The notes below the pieces were generated by a model. The model made no database searches. It saw only the letters and a list, made by a program, of their open reading frames with translations, and was not told where the DNA came from. Source: Limnoperna fortunei (Eukaryota; Mollusca; Bivalvia; Mytilida; Modiolidae). From it: DNA of 64,000 nt. The DNA lies in assembly GCA_944474755.1 (NCBI GenBank), contig OX104113.1:55696074-55760073 (forward strand). Reading direction: 5' to 3'. A program made the translations under genes and the position numbers. Shown in pieces: positions 32,117-44,771 of the stretch (position 1 is the first letter of the stretch; each line of letters starts with the position of its first letter).

Positions 32117-33530
32117 AAGGTCTTTCCCCCTTTCCAAGGGAAAGACCTTCTTGTATTTCTTATGATTATTATTATTATTTTTCTTTTTCTCCCCAAATTT
32201 CCAAATGGGTTTGCCAAAAGGGATTTCGACATATCATTATGATACTTAGTACGTTTAATAGCTCATACCAGGAGATGACCTGGCTCACCCTGTGAGACTG
32301 TTCTATTTTTAGTAACAGAGTTATCTGCCCGAACACGAAAACCCTTGTTAGCAGATAATCTCAGAAACCGTAACCGATTCTTAAAATCTGTAGTGTACAA
32401 AATGTTGCTGCACCTATGGCGATGATTTGTCATGCAAATTTTTTTTTCCCAATGGACTTCCTGTTTATGCGTTTTTGAGCTGAAAAATGTCGCAACGCGT
32501 CAAATTTTTTTCCTCAAAAACCGTAAGTCCTAGAGACTTGGGACCACCATCATTGATCCTAAGTGACATATGTTACATTTAAAAATGTCAAGGTCAAAGG
32601 TTAAAAGTCAAGGTCAAAGGTCACCATAGGTCTTGTTAGCACTATATCTCATAAACCATAAAAGATAGAAACAGACAATAAATGGGAAAAATACTCCTCT
32701 TATTGAGGCCTTTATTTGATACATTTGACCCAAAGCTGTGCGATGAACCATTTTCGAGTTACAGCCCTTGACGCCTTTCGGTTAATCGGTTTTTTGGTTT
32801 AAACTTGAAAACGGTTAGAGATATTATAGTAAACATATAGGTTTAACATGATCAGTAGGAAAAGAGCTTCAATTTGAGCCAAAGGTCAAAGGTCAAAAGT
32901 CAAGGGCAAAGGTCACCATTGGTCTTGTTAGCACTATACCTCATAAACCATAAAAGATAGAAGCAGACAATAAATGGGTAAACTACTGCTCTTATCGAGA
33001 CCTCCATTTGGTACATTGGCCCGAAGCTGTACTATGAACCATTTTCGAGTTACAGCCCTTGACGCGTTTCGGTTAATCGCTTTTTTCGTTAAAACTTGAA
33101 AACGGTTAGATATAATATAGTAAACATATAGGTTTAACATGATCAGCAGGAAAAGAGCTTCAATTTGAGCCAATGGTCAAAGGTCATTAGTCAAGGTCAT
33201 ACCATAATACCATAGCAAGGTGACCGCTATAAAAAGTCCTTAGCAACCATATATTTTTAGAATCAGAATAATGTACTTTACTGATAAATGTCATTTCATG
33301 ACCGTAAGTTGCCTTTTGTCCCTAGCAACGGAATTAAAGTCCTTAACATCCATCTATTTTTTGGCTCGGAACCACTTTCTTTACTCAAATAACTCATTTT
33401 TATGACTGGAAGTGACATTTTGTGCTATAACAAGATACAAAATCCCTTAGCATCACCTAAATTCTCTGACTTTAGAGGAACAGTGGGAAAGACCTTCTCA
33501 TTTGTTCTCAGAACAAATGGCAGTTTAATA
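32117..33530 (+). repeat. Array unit A (TCTCCCCAAATTTCC head)
   Basis: 5' hairpin 32117-32149, then a different head (CCCCAAATTTCCAAATGGG) on the common body. Two full AGGTCA sub-repeats, 3' stem-loop near 33498-33518. Confidence 0.88.
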
Positions 33531-35130
33531 TTATTATTACTTTTCTTCCGATCTAAAATTCAATTTAGTGCTGCCAAAAAGTTTCTTATCCGATCGAGCT
33601 GAAAATTTGGCGGTGTGATGGATTCCCCGTGGGCTTTCTCCCATTCACCCTGTTAGCACGCCCCGTCAAAAATGAGGGCGTGGCAGGGACCCCCCATGAA
33701 AACGTTGTTATCACATCTCCTCCTAAGGCACACAAAATGGTACAATAAAATGGACGCCGATTCCATCTGGGATCGATGTCCTCGAATTGTCGATAGGTAG
33801 AAAATCGCTGGGCGCAACCAGTAAAAAGTTACCAGTCGTGCAAGTCCAACACCACTTTTATGTAAAAATCGTAATTTCCCGAAAAACGATGCATCCCAGC
33901 TGTTTGAAACCGCATTTTTAGACTGAAATCGACATTCTAAAGCGAATGGCGATTTCAGTCTAAAAATGTCTCCCCGTAAGGTGTACGAGTCAATAAATCC
34001 TTAAAATCCCACATTGAAACACGTGACCACCCCTCCCCCCAGCCACGTAAATTTCGTCTGTCGTGATGTCCGTTTCAGCCATCGTCAGTGAATGACAGTG
34101 TAAATCGTGTGTCAACAAGTTGTTCTAACTGTCCGAACTGCATTTTACCTGAAACAATAACAAATTGAAACAATTTCCGACGTCACCCTGTGAAACCGAT
34201 CTATTTTTAGTAACAGAGTTATCTGCCCCAACACCGTAAACCCTTGTTAGCAGATAAACTCAGAAACCGTAACGGATTCTCAAAATCTGAAGTGTACAAA
34301 ATGTCGCTGGTCCTATAGCGATGATTTGTCATGCAAAATTTTTTTTTCCAATCCACTTCCTGTTTACGTGTTTTTGACCTGAAAAATGTCGCAACGCGTC
34401 AAAATTTTTTTCTCAAAAACCGTAAGTCCTAGAGACTTGGGACCACCACCATTGATCCTAAGTGACATGTGTTACATTTAAAAATGTCAAGGTCAAAGGT
34501 CAAAAGTCAAGGTCAAAGGTAATCATAGGTCTTGTTAGCACTATATCTCACAAACCATAAAAGATGGAAGCATACAATAAAGGAAAAATACTCCTCTTAT
34601 TGAGACCTTCATTTGGTATATTTGACCGGAAGCTGTGCGATGAACCGTTTTCGAGTTACTGCCCTTGACGTGTTTCGGTTAATCGGTTTTTTGGTTAAAA
34701 GTTGAAAACGGTTAGAGATAATATAGTAAACATATATGTTTAACATGATCAGCAGGAAAAGAGCTTCAATTTGAGCCAAAGGTCAAAGGTCATACGTCAA
34801 GGTCATACCATAGCAACAAGGTGACCGTCATAAAAAGTCCTTAGCAACCATATATTTTTAGAATCAGAATGATGTACTTTACTGATATATGTCATTTCAT
34901 GACCGGAAGTGGCCTTTTGTCCCTAGCAACGGAATGAAAGTCCTTAACAGCCATCTATTTTTTGGCTTGGGACCACTTTCTTTACTAAAAAAACTCATAT
35001 TTATGACTGGATGTGACATTTTGTGCTATAGGAAGATAAAAAATCCCTTAGCATCACCTTAATTTTCTGACTTTAGAGGAACAGTGGGAAAGACCTTCTC
35101 ATTTGTTCTCAGAACAAATGGCAGTTTAAT
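33531..35130 (+). repeat. Chimeric unit: module B 5' half joined to unit A
   Basis: Module B sequence runs from 33531 to about 34187 and switches to unit A body at a shared TCACC (GACGTCAC in B, GTTCACCCTG in A). The rest is a normal A unit. This is a recombinant, probably by microhomology. Confidence 0.85.
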
Positions 35131-36903
35131 TGTGTTTATATTTTGCTACCATGAAAGTATTTATAATGTTAAAATAAAATAATGTCGTATATTGAGTGAT
35201 AATATTTTGAATAATATACAATAATTATTATACAAATGCTATCACTCAATATATACCAGTACAATATTACACAATTTTACCTTTACAGTCAATTAGTTAC
35301 CCTGTATGGGGGACTCCTTAATCCACACTAATGAGCGCCTACAATGTTCTTTGGTCTTTCAAAATGTTGACATTCCGGCACACAGTCGTTTCAATATCAT
35401 TAAGGTCTTTCCCACTACAGTGGAAAGACCTTCATGTCTTTCTTATTATTAAGGTCTTTCCCTTCCACAGAAGGAAAGACCTTACTGTATTTCGTCTGAT
35501 TATTAAGGTCTTTCCCACTACAGTGGGAAGACCTTCTTACCTTTCTTATGATTATTATTATTTTTCTTTTTTTTTCCGCCGTCATTGCAAAAAAGTGTCG
35601 CGACATATCATTTTCATACTTGGTACCATTAATCGGTCATACTGTCAGATGACTCAGTTCACCCTGTGAAATCGATCTATTTTTAGTAACAGAGTTATCT
35701 GCCCCAACACCGTAAACCCTTGTTAGGAGATAAACTCAGAAACCGTAATCGATTCTCAAAATCTGAAGTGTACAAAATGTCCCTGGACCTATGGCGATGA
35801 TTTATCATGCAAAATTTTTTTTTCCAATCGACTTCCAGTTTACGCGTTTTTGAGCTGAAAAATGTCGCAACTCGTCAAAATTTTTTTCTCAAAAACCGCA
35901 AATCCTAGAGACTTGGGACCACCACCATTGATCCTAAGTGACATATGTTACATTTAAAAATGTCAAGGTCAAAGGTCAAAAGTCAAGGTCAAAGGTCACC
36001 ATAGGTCTTGTTAGCACTATATCTCATAAACCATAAAAGATAGAAGCAGACAATAAATGGGAAAAATACTCCTCTTATTGAGGCCTTTATTTGATACATT
36101 TGACCCAAAGCTGTGCGATGAACCATTTTCGAGTTACTGCCCTTGACGCGTTTCGGTTAATCGGTTTTTTGGTTAAAACTTGAAAACGGTTAGAGATAAT
36201 ATAGTAAACATATAGGTTTAACATGATCAGTATGAAAAGAGCTTCAATTTGAGCCAAAGGTCAAAGGTCAAAAGTCAAGGTCAAAGGTCACCATTGGTCT
36301 TGTTAGCACTATATCTGATAAACCATAAAAGATAGAAGCAGACAATAAATGGGTAAACTACTGCTCTTATCGAGACCTCCATTTGGTACATTGGCCCGAA
36401 GCTGTACTATGAACCATTTTCGAGTTACAGCCCTTGACGCGTTTCGGTTAATCGCTTTTTTCGTTAAAACTTGAAAACGGTTAGATATAATATAGTAAAC
36501 ATATAGGTTTAACATGATCAGCAGGAAAAGAGCTTCAATTTGAGCCAATGGTCAAAGGTCATTAGTCAAGGTCATACCATAATACCATAGCAAGGTGACC
36601 GCTATAAAAAGTCCTTAGCAACCATATATTTTTAGAATCAGAATGATGTACTTTACTGATAAATGTCATTTCATGACCGTAAGTTGCCTTTTGTCCCTAG
36701 CAACGGAATTAAAGTCCTTAACATCCATCTATTTTTTGGCTCGGAACCACTTTCTTTACTCAAATAACTCATTTTTATGACTGGAAGTGACATTTTGTGC
36801 TATAACAAGATACAAAATCCCTTAGCATCACCTAAATTCTCTGACTTTAGAGGAACAGTGGGAAATACCTTCTCATTTGTTCTCAGAACAAATGGCAGTT
36901 TAA
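35131..36903 (+). repeat. Spacer, triple hairpin head and unit A
   Basis: The spacer 35131-35400 contains the foldback TATATTGAGTGATA..TATCACTCAATATA. Three 5' hairpins follow (35402-35432, 35451-35483, 35505-35535), each trailed by a TTATTATT-like tract. Then a unit A body with two AGGTCA sub-repeats. The inverted end motif reads GGGAAATACCTT here, one base different from other copies. Confidence 0.85.
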
Positions 36904-38320
36904 TATTATTATTACTTTTCTTCCGATCTAAAATTCAATTTAGTGCTGCCAAAAAGTTTCTTATCCGATCGAGCTGAAAATTTGGCGGTGTGATGGATAC
37001 CCCGTGGGCTTTCTCCCATTCACCCTGTTAGCACGCCCCGTCAAAAATGAGGGCCGTGGCAGGGACCCCCCATGAAAACGTTGTTATCACATCTCCTCCT
37101 AAGGCACACAAAATGGTACAATAAAATGGACGCCGATTCCATCTGGGATCGATGTCCTCGAATTGTCGATAGGTAGAAAATCGCTGGGCGCAACCAGTAA
37201 AAAGTTACCAGTCGTGCAAGTCCAACACCACTTTTTATGTAAAAATCGTAATTTCCCGAAAAACGATGCATCCCAGCTGTTTGAAACCGCATTTTTAGAC
37301 TGAAATCGACATTCTAAAGCGAATGGTGAATTCGCTTTAGAATGTCGATTTCAGTCTAAAAATGTCTTTCCGTAACGTGTACGAGTCAATAAATCCTTAA
37401 AATCCCACATTGAAACACGTGACCACCCCTCCCCCCAGCCACGTAAATTTCGTCTGTCGTGATGTCCGTTTCAGCCATCGTCAGTGAATGACAGTGTAAA
37501 TCGTGTGTCAACAAGTTGTTCTAACTGTCCGAACTGCATTTTACCTGAAACAATAACAAATTGAAACAATTTCCGACGTCACTTTTTTGTGTATTCCATC
37601 GTCTGCTACGTGCCTCGTGTAATTATTTTACAGTGTGAAATTCCGCTGAAAATAAAATAAACAAGTCTTTTATTAATTGTCGTCACGCTCCGTTGATAAA
37701 AATCCGTGTCGTCCTGAAATAAACAATCACTGAGATTAAAGATCGTGCATCATGTCATATATAGGTCCGTTCAGACCATCGTAACTCCCTGTTGTGGTAA
37801 AATAAAACTATCTCCGTGATATTATATAACAATGTCACGTGACTCCAGCTAGTTCATTTCTTTGCCTTTTACCATAAATCTCTTTCTCTTCTCCTACAAG
37901 TCAAGAAAAGTCATTAAAATACAAAACATATAGTTCAAACAGAAAAATTAACAAACAAACAAATAAACAAAAACACTGGTTCCCGGTTTTTATATAATCA
38001 TAGTTGCATATAAAACTATGAACCCAAAAAGGGCCCAACTCTCCACCTAGGGACAGCATGTCAAAAACAATATATCATGCTGCCCCTGGGGTGGAGGGGC
38101 CGGGCCCTTTTTTTTTCTTCAATTTTGTAATTAGAACGTTCTAGAAACAATGGAATAGAAACCCCGGGGGGGGGTATACGGGTATATTACGATGTAAAAT
38201 GATAGATTTTCACCCTCTGGGGCCTCTTGTTTAACGTTTAACGCCAGTTTTTCCTATAGAAACGATAACGAGGGAAAGACCTTCCTGTGCATTTGTTCTA
38301 CTGAACAAATGTCCTTTTAA
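36904..38320 (+). repeat. Module B, full copy with intact palindrome
   Basis: About 1.42 kb. The head CTTCCGATCTAAAATTCAAT with GCCAAAAAGT resembles A heads. The interior is unrelated to A: a 34 bp-arm palindrome (37291-37363), a segment related to 22254-22690, a long hairpin (38026-38114), a heat-shock-element-like triplet (38133-38147) and a G run. It ends with GGGAAAGACCTT and the stem-loop ATTTGTTCTACTGAACAAAT, followed by CCTTTTAATTATT. Confidence 0.88.
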
Positions 38321-39386
38321 TTATTATTATTATTATTATTGTTCTTCTTTTCTGCCATCAGTTGCTAAAAAGTGTCGCGACATATCATTTTGATACTTGG
38401 TACCATTAATCGGTCATACTGGCAGATGACTCAGTTCACCCTGTGAAACCGATCTATTTTTAGTAACAGAGTTATCTGCCCCAACACCGTAAACCCTTGT
38501 TAGCAGATAAACTCAGAAACCGTAACGGATTCTCAAAATCTGAAGTGTAAAAAATGTCGCTGGTCCTATAGCGATGATTTGTCATGCAAAATTTTTTTTT
38601 CCAATCGACTTCCTGTTTACGTGTTTTTGACCTGAAAAATGTCGCAACGCGTCAAATTTTTTTTCTCAAAAACCGTAAGTCCTAGAGACTTGGGACCACC
38701 ACCATTGATCCTAAGTGACATGTGTTACATTTAAAAATGTCAAGGTCAAAGGTCAAAAGTCAAGGTCAAAGGTAATCATAGGTCTTGTTAGCACTATATC
38801 TCACAAACCATAAAAGATGGAAGCATACAATAAAAAGGAAAAATACTCCTCTTATTGAGACCTTCATTTGGTATATTTGACCGGAAGCTGTGCGATGAAC
38901 CGTTTTCGAGTTACTGCCCTTGACGTGTTTCGGTTAATCGGTTTTTTGGTTAAAACTTGAAAACGGTTAGAGATAATATAGTAAACATATATGTTTAACA
39001 TGATCAGCAGGAAAAGAGCTTCAATTTGAGCCAAAGGTCAAAGGTCATACGTCAAGGTCATACCATAGCAACAAGGTGACCGTCATAAAAAGTCCTTAGC
39101 AACCATATATTTTTAGAATCAGAATGATGTACTTTACTGATATATGTCATTTCATGACCGGAAGTGGCCTTTTGTCCCTAGCAACGGAATGAAAGTCCTT
39201 AACAGCCATCTATTTTTTGGCTTGGGACCACTTTCTTTACTAAAAAAACTCATATTTATGACTGGATGTGACATTTTGTGCTATAGGAAGATAAAAAATC
39301 CCTTAGCATCACCTTAATTTTCTGACTTTAGAGGAACAGTGGGAAAGACCTTCTCATTTGTTCTCAGAACAAATGGCAGTTTAATT
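38321..39386 (+). repeat. Array unit A (CTTTTCTGCCATCAG head)
   Basis: A body with two AGGTCA clusters (about 38742-38772 and 39036-39062). Ends in the 3' stem-loop near 39355-39375. Confidence 0.88.
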
Positions 39387-40866
39387 GTGTTTATATTTTG
39401 CTACCATGAAAGTATTTATAATGTTAAAATAAAATAATGTCGTATATTGAGTGATAATATTTTGAATAATATACAATAATTATTATACAAATGCTATCAC
39501 TCAATATATACCAGTACAATATTACACAATTTTACCTTTACAGTCAATTAGTTACCCTGTATGGGGGACTCCTTAATCCACACTAATGAGCGCCTACAAT
39601 GTTCTTTGGTCTTTCAAAATGTTGACATTCCGGCACACAGTCGTTTCAATATCATTAAGGTCTTTCCCACTACAGTGGAAAGACCTTCATGTCTTTCTTA
39701 TTATTAAGGTCTTTCCCTTCCACAGAAGGAAAGACCTTACTGTATTTCGTCTGATTATTAAGGTCTTTCCCACTACAATGGGAAGACCTTCTTACCTTTC
39801 TTATGATTATTATTATTTTTCTTTTTTTTCCCGCCGTCATTTGCAAAAAAGTGTCGCGACATATCATTTTCATACTTGGTACCATTAATCGGTCATACTG
39901 TCAGATGACTCAGTTCACCCTGTGAAATCGATCTATTTTTAGTAACAGAGTTATCTGCCCCAACACCGTAAACCCTTGTTAGCAGATAAACTCAGAAACC
40001 GTAATCGATTCTCAAAATCTGAAGTGTACAAAATGTCCCTGGACATATGGCGATGATTTATCATGCAAAATTTTTTTTTCCAATCGACTTCCAGTTTACG
40101 CGTTTTTGAGCTGAAAAATGTCGCAACGCGTCAAAATTTTTTTCTCAAAAACCGCAAATCCTAGAGACTTGGGACCACCACCATTGATCCTAAGTGACAT
40201 ATGTTACATTTAAAAATGTCAAGGTCAAAGGTCAAAAGTCAAGGTCAAAGGTCACCATTGGTCTTGTTAGCACTATATCTCATAAACCATAAAAGATAGA
40301 AGCAGACAATAAATGGGTAAACTACTGCTCTTATCAAGATCTCCATTTGGTACATTGGCCCGAAGCTGTACTATGAATCATTTTCGAGTTACAGCCCTTG
40401 ACGCGTTTCGGTTAATCGCTTTTTTCGTTAAAACTTGAAAACGGTTAGATATAATATAGTAAACATATAGGTTTAACATGATCAGCAGGAAAAGAGCTTC
40501 AATTTGAGCCAATGGTCAAAGGTCATTAGTCAAGGTCATACCATAATACCATAGCAAGGTGACCGCTATAAAGTCCTTAGCAACCATATATTTTTAGAAT
40601 CAGAATGATGTACTTTACTGATAAATGTCATTTCATGACCGTAAGTTGCCTTTTGTCCCTAGCAACGGAATTAAAGTCCTTAACATCCATCTATTTTTTG
40701 GCTCGGAACCACTTTCTTTACTCAAATAACTCATTTTTATGACTGGAAGTGACATTTTGTGCTATAACAAGATACAAAATCCCTTAGCATCCCCTAAATT
40801 CTCTGACTTTAAAGGAACAGTGGGAAAGACCTTCTCATTTGTTCTCAGAACAAATGGCAGTTTAAT
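39387..40866 (+). repeat. Spacer, triple hairpin head and unit A
   Basis: Spacer 39387-39656, hairpins from 39657, then an A body. Nearly identical to 43290-44771. Confidence 0.88.
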
Positions 40867-42251
40867 ATTATTATTACTTTTCTTCCGATCTAAAATTCAA
40901 TTTAGTGCTGCCAAAAAGTTTCTTATCCGATCGAGCTGAAAATTTGGCGGTGTGATGGATACCCCGTGGACTTTCTCCCATTCACCCTGTTAGCACGCCC
41001 CGTCAAAAATGAGGGCGTGGCAGGGACCCCCCCCATGACAACGTTGTTATCACATCTCCTCCTAAGGCACACAAAATGGTACAATAAAATGGACGCCGAT
41101 TCCATCTGGGATCGATGTCCTCGAATTGTCGATAGGTAGAAAATCGCTGGGCGCAACCAGTAAAAAGTTACCAGTCGTGCAAGTCCAACACCACTTTTTA
41201 TGTAAAAATCGTAATTTCCCGAAAAACGATGCATCCCAGCTGTTTGAAACCCTCGCCATTCGCTTTAGAATGTCGATTTCAGTCTAAAAATGTCTTTCCG
41301 TAACGTGTACGAGTCAATAAATCCTTAAAATCCCACATTGAAACACGTGACCACCCCTCCCCCCAGCCACGTAAATTTCGTCTGTCGTGATGTCCGTTTC
41401 AGCCATCGTCAGTGAATGACAGTGTAAATCGTGTGTCAACAAGTTGTTCTAACTGTCCGAACTGCATTTTACCTGAAACAATAACAAATTGAAACAATTT
41501 CCGACGTCACTTTTTTGTGTATTCCATCGTCTGCTACGTGCCTCGTGTAATTATTTTACAGTGTGAAATTCCGCTGAAAATAAAATAAACAAGTCTTTTA
41601 TTAATTGTCGTCACGCTCCGTTGATAAAAATCCGTGTCGTCCTGAAATAAACAATCACTGAGATTAAAGATCGTGCATCATGTCATATATAGGTCCGTTC
41701 AGACCATCGTAACTCCCTGTTGTGGTAAAATAAAACTATCTCCGTGATATTATATAACAATGTCACGTGACTCCAGCTAGTTCATTTCTTTGCCTTTTAC
41801 CATAAATCTCTTTCTCTTCTCCTACAAGTCAAGAAAAGTCATTAAAATACAAAACATATAGTTCAAACAGAAAAATTAACAAACAAACAAATAAACAAAA
41901 ACACTGGTTCCCGGTTTTTATATAATCATAGTTGCATATAAAACTATGAACCCAAAAAGGGCCCAACTCTCCACCCAGGGACAGCATGTCAAAAACAATA
42001 TATCATGCTGGCCCTGGGGTGGAGGGGCCGGGCCCTTTTTTTTCTTCAATTTTGTAATTAGAACGTTCTAGAAACAATGGAATAGAAACCCCGGGGGGGG
42101 GGGGGTATACGGGTATATTACGATGTAAAATGATAGATTTTCACCCTCTGGGGCCTCTTGTTTAACGTTTAACGCCAGTTTTTCCTATAGAAACGATAAC
42201 GAGGGAAAGACCTTCCTGTGCATTTGTTCTTCTGAACAAATGTCCTTTTAA
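40867..42251 (+). repeat. Module B, copy with one palindrome arm
   Basis: As the copy at 36904, but only the right arm of the palindrome remains (about 41258-41291). Long hairpin 41954-42042, HSE-like triplet 42060-42074, longer G run near 42093. Confidence 0.88.
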
Positions 42252-43289
42252 ATATTATTATTATTATTATTGTTCTTCTTTTCTGCCATCAGTTGCTAAA
42301 AAGTGTCGCGACATATCATTTTGATACTTGGTACCATTAATCGGTCATACTGGCAGATGACTCAGTTCACCCTGTGAAACCGATCTATTTTTAGTAACAG
42401 AGTTATCTGCCCCAACACCGTAAACCCTTGTTAGCAGATAAACTCAGAAACCGTAACGGATTCTCAAAATCTAAAGTGTAAAAAATGTCGCTGGTCCTAT
42501 AGCGATGATTTGTCATGCAAAATTTTTTTTTCCAATCGACTTCCTGTTTACGTGTTTTTGACCTGAAAAATGTCGTAATGAGTCCTATAGACTTGGGACC
42601 ACCACCATTGATCCTAAGTGACATGTGTTACATTTAAAAATGTCAAGGTCAAAGGTCAAAAGTCAAGGTCAAAGGTAATCATAGGTCTTGTTAGCACTAT
42701 ATCTCACAAACCATAAAAGATGGAAGCATACAATAAAAAGAAAAAATACTCCTCTTATTGAGACCTTCATTTGGTATATTTGACCGGAAGCTGTGCGATG
42801 AATCGTTTTCGAGTTACTGCCCTTGACGTGTTTCGGTTAATCGGTTTTTTGGTTAAAACTTGAAAACGGTTAGAGATAATATAGTAAACATATATGTTTA
42901 ACATGATCAGCAGGAAAAGAGCTTCAATTTGAGCCAAAGGTCAAAGGTCATACGTCAAGGTCATACCATAGCAACAAGGTGACCGTCATTTAAAGTCCTT
43001 AGCAACCATATATTTTTAGAATCAGAATGATGTACTTTACTGATATATGTCATTTCATGACCGGAAGTGGCCTTTTGTCCCTAGCAACGGAATGAAAGTC
43101 CTTAACAGCCATCTATTTTTTGGCTTGGGACCACTTTCTTTACTAAAAAAACTCATATTTATGACTGGATGTGACATTTTGTGCTATAGGAAGATAAAAA
43201 ATCCCTTAGCATCACCTTAATTTTCTGACTTTAGAGGAACAGTGGGAAAGACCTTCTCATTTGTTCTCAGAACAAATGGCAGTTTAATT
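42252..43289 (+). repeat. Array unit A
   Basis: As 38321-39386, with a deletion of about 35 bp near 42575 that removes the CAACGCGTCAAAATTTTTTT block. Confidence 0.87.
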
Positions 43290-44771
43290 GTGTTTATATT
43301 TTGCTACCATGAAAGTATTTATAATGTTAAAATAAAATAATGTCGTATATTGAGTGATAATATTTTGAATAATATACAATAATTATTATACAAATGCTAT
43401 CACTCAATATATACCAGTACAATATTACACAATTTTACCTTTACAGTCAATTAGTTACCCTGTATGGGGGACTCCTTAATCCACACTAATGAGCGCCTAC
43501 AATGTTCTTTGGTCTTTCAAAATGTTGACATTCCGGCACACAGTCGTTTCAATATCATTAAGGTCTTTCCCACTACAGTGGAAAGACCTTCATGTCTTTC
43601 TTATTATTAAGGTCTTTCCCTTCCACAGAAGGAAAGACCTTACTGTATTTCGTCTGATTATTAAGGTCTTTCCCACTACAGTGGGAAGACCTTCTTACCT
43701 TTCTTATGATTATTATTATTTTTCTTTTTTTTTTTCCGCCGTCATTTGCAAAAAAGTGTCGCGACATATCATTTTCATACTTGGTACCATTAATCGGTCA
43801 TACTGTCAGATGACTCAGTTCACCCTGTGAAATCGATCTATTTTTAGTAACAGAGTTATCTGCCCCAACACCGTAAACCCTTGTTAGCAGATAAACTCAG
43901 AAACCGTAATCGATTCTCAAAATCTGAAGTGTACAAAATGTCCCTGGACATATGGCGATGATTTATCATGCAAAATTTTTTTTTCCAATCGACTTCCAGT
44001 TTACGCGTTTTTGAGCTGAAAAATGTCGCAACGCGTCAAAATTTTTTTCTCAAAAACCGCAAATCCTAGAGACTTGGGACCACCACCATTGATCCTAAGT
44101 GACATATGTTACATTTAAAAATGTCAAGGTCAAAGGTCAAAAGTCAAGGTCAAAGGTCACCATTGGTCTTGTTAGCACTATATCTCATAAACCATAAAAG
44201 ATAGAAGCAGACAATAAATGGGTAAACTACTGCTCTTATCAAGATCTCCATTTGGTACATTGGCCCGAAGCTGTACTATGAATCATTTTCGAGTTACAGC
44301 CCTTGACGCGTTTCGGTTAATCGCTTTTTTCGTTAAAACTTGAAAACGGTTAGATATAATATAGTAAACATATAGGTTTAACATGATCAGCAGGAAAAGA
44401 GCTTCAATTTGAGCCAATGGTCAAAGGTCATTAGTCAAGGTCATACCATAATACCATAGCAAGGTGACCGCTATAAAGTCCTTAGCAACCATATATTTTT
44501 AGAATCAGAATGATGTACTTTACTGATAAATGTCATTTCATGACCGTAAGTTGCCTTTTGTCCCTAGCAACGGAATTAAAGTCCTTAACATCCATCTATT
44601 TTTTGGCTCGGAACCACTTTCTTTACTCAAATAACTCATTTTTATGACTGGAAGTGACATTTTGTGCTATAACAAGATACAAAATCCCTTAGCATCCCCT
44701 AAATTCTCTGACTTTAAAGGAACAGTGGGAAAGACCTTCTCATTTGTTCTCAGAACAAATGGCAGTTTAAT
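43290..44771 (+). repeat. Spacer, triple hairpin head and unit A
   Basis: Spacer 43290-43559, hairpins from 43560. Almost the same sequence as 39387-40866, including the same small deletion in CGCTATAAAGTCC. Confidence 0.88.

Noticed and set aside
32934..33173. 79-codon minus-strand ORF recurring in many A units (also 36309, 49216, 50694, 50985, 61915)
   Set aside because: It overlaps the AGGTCA sub-repeat and has a hydrophobic, domain-free translation. It is open in only some units, so recurrence reflects repeat identity rather than selection.
35331..35669. 100-113 codon plus-strand ORF across the spacer and hairpin heads
   Set aside because: It translates the hairpins into repeated KVFP-type phrases and ATT runs. 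Its length changes with poly-T slippage between copies.
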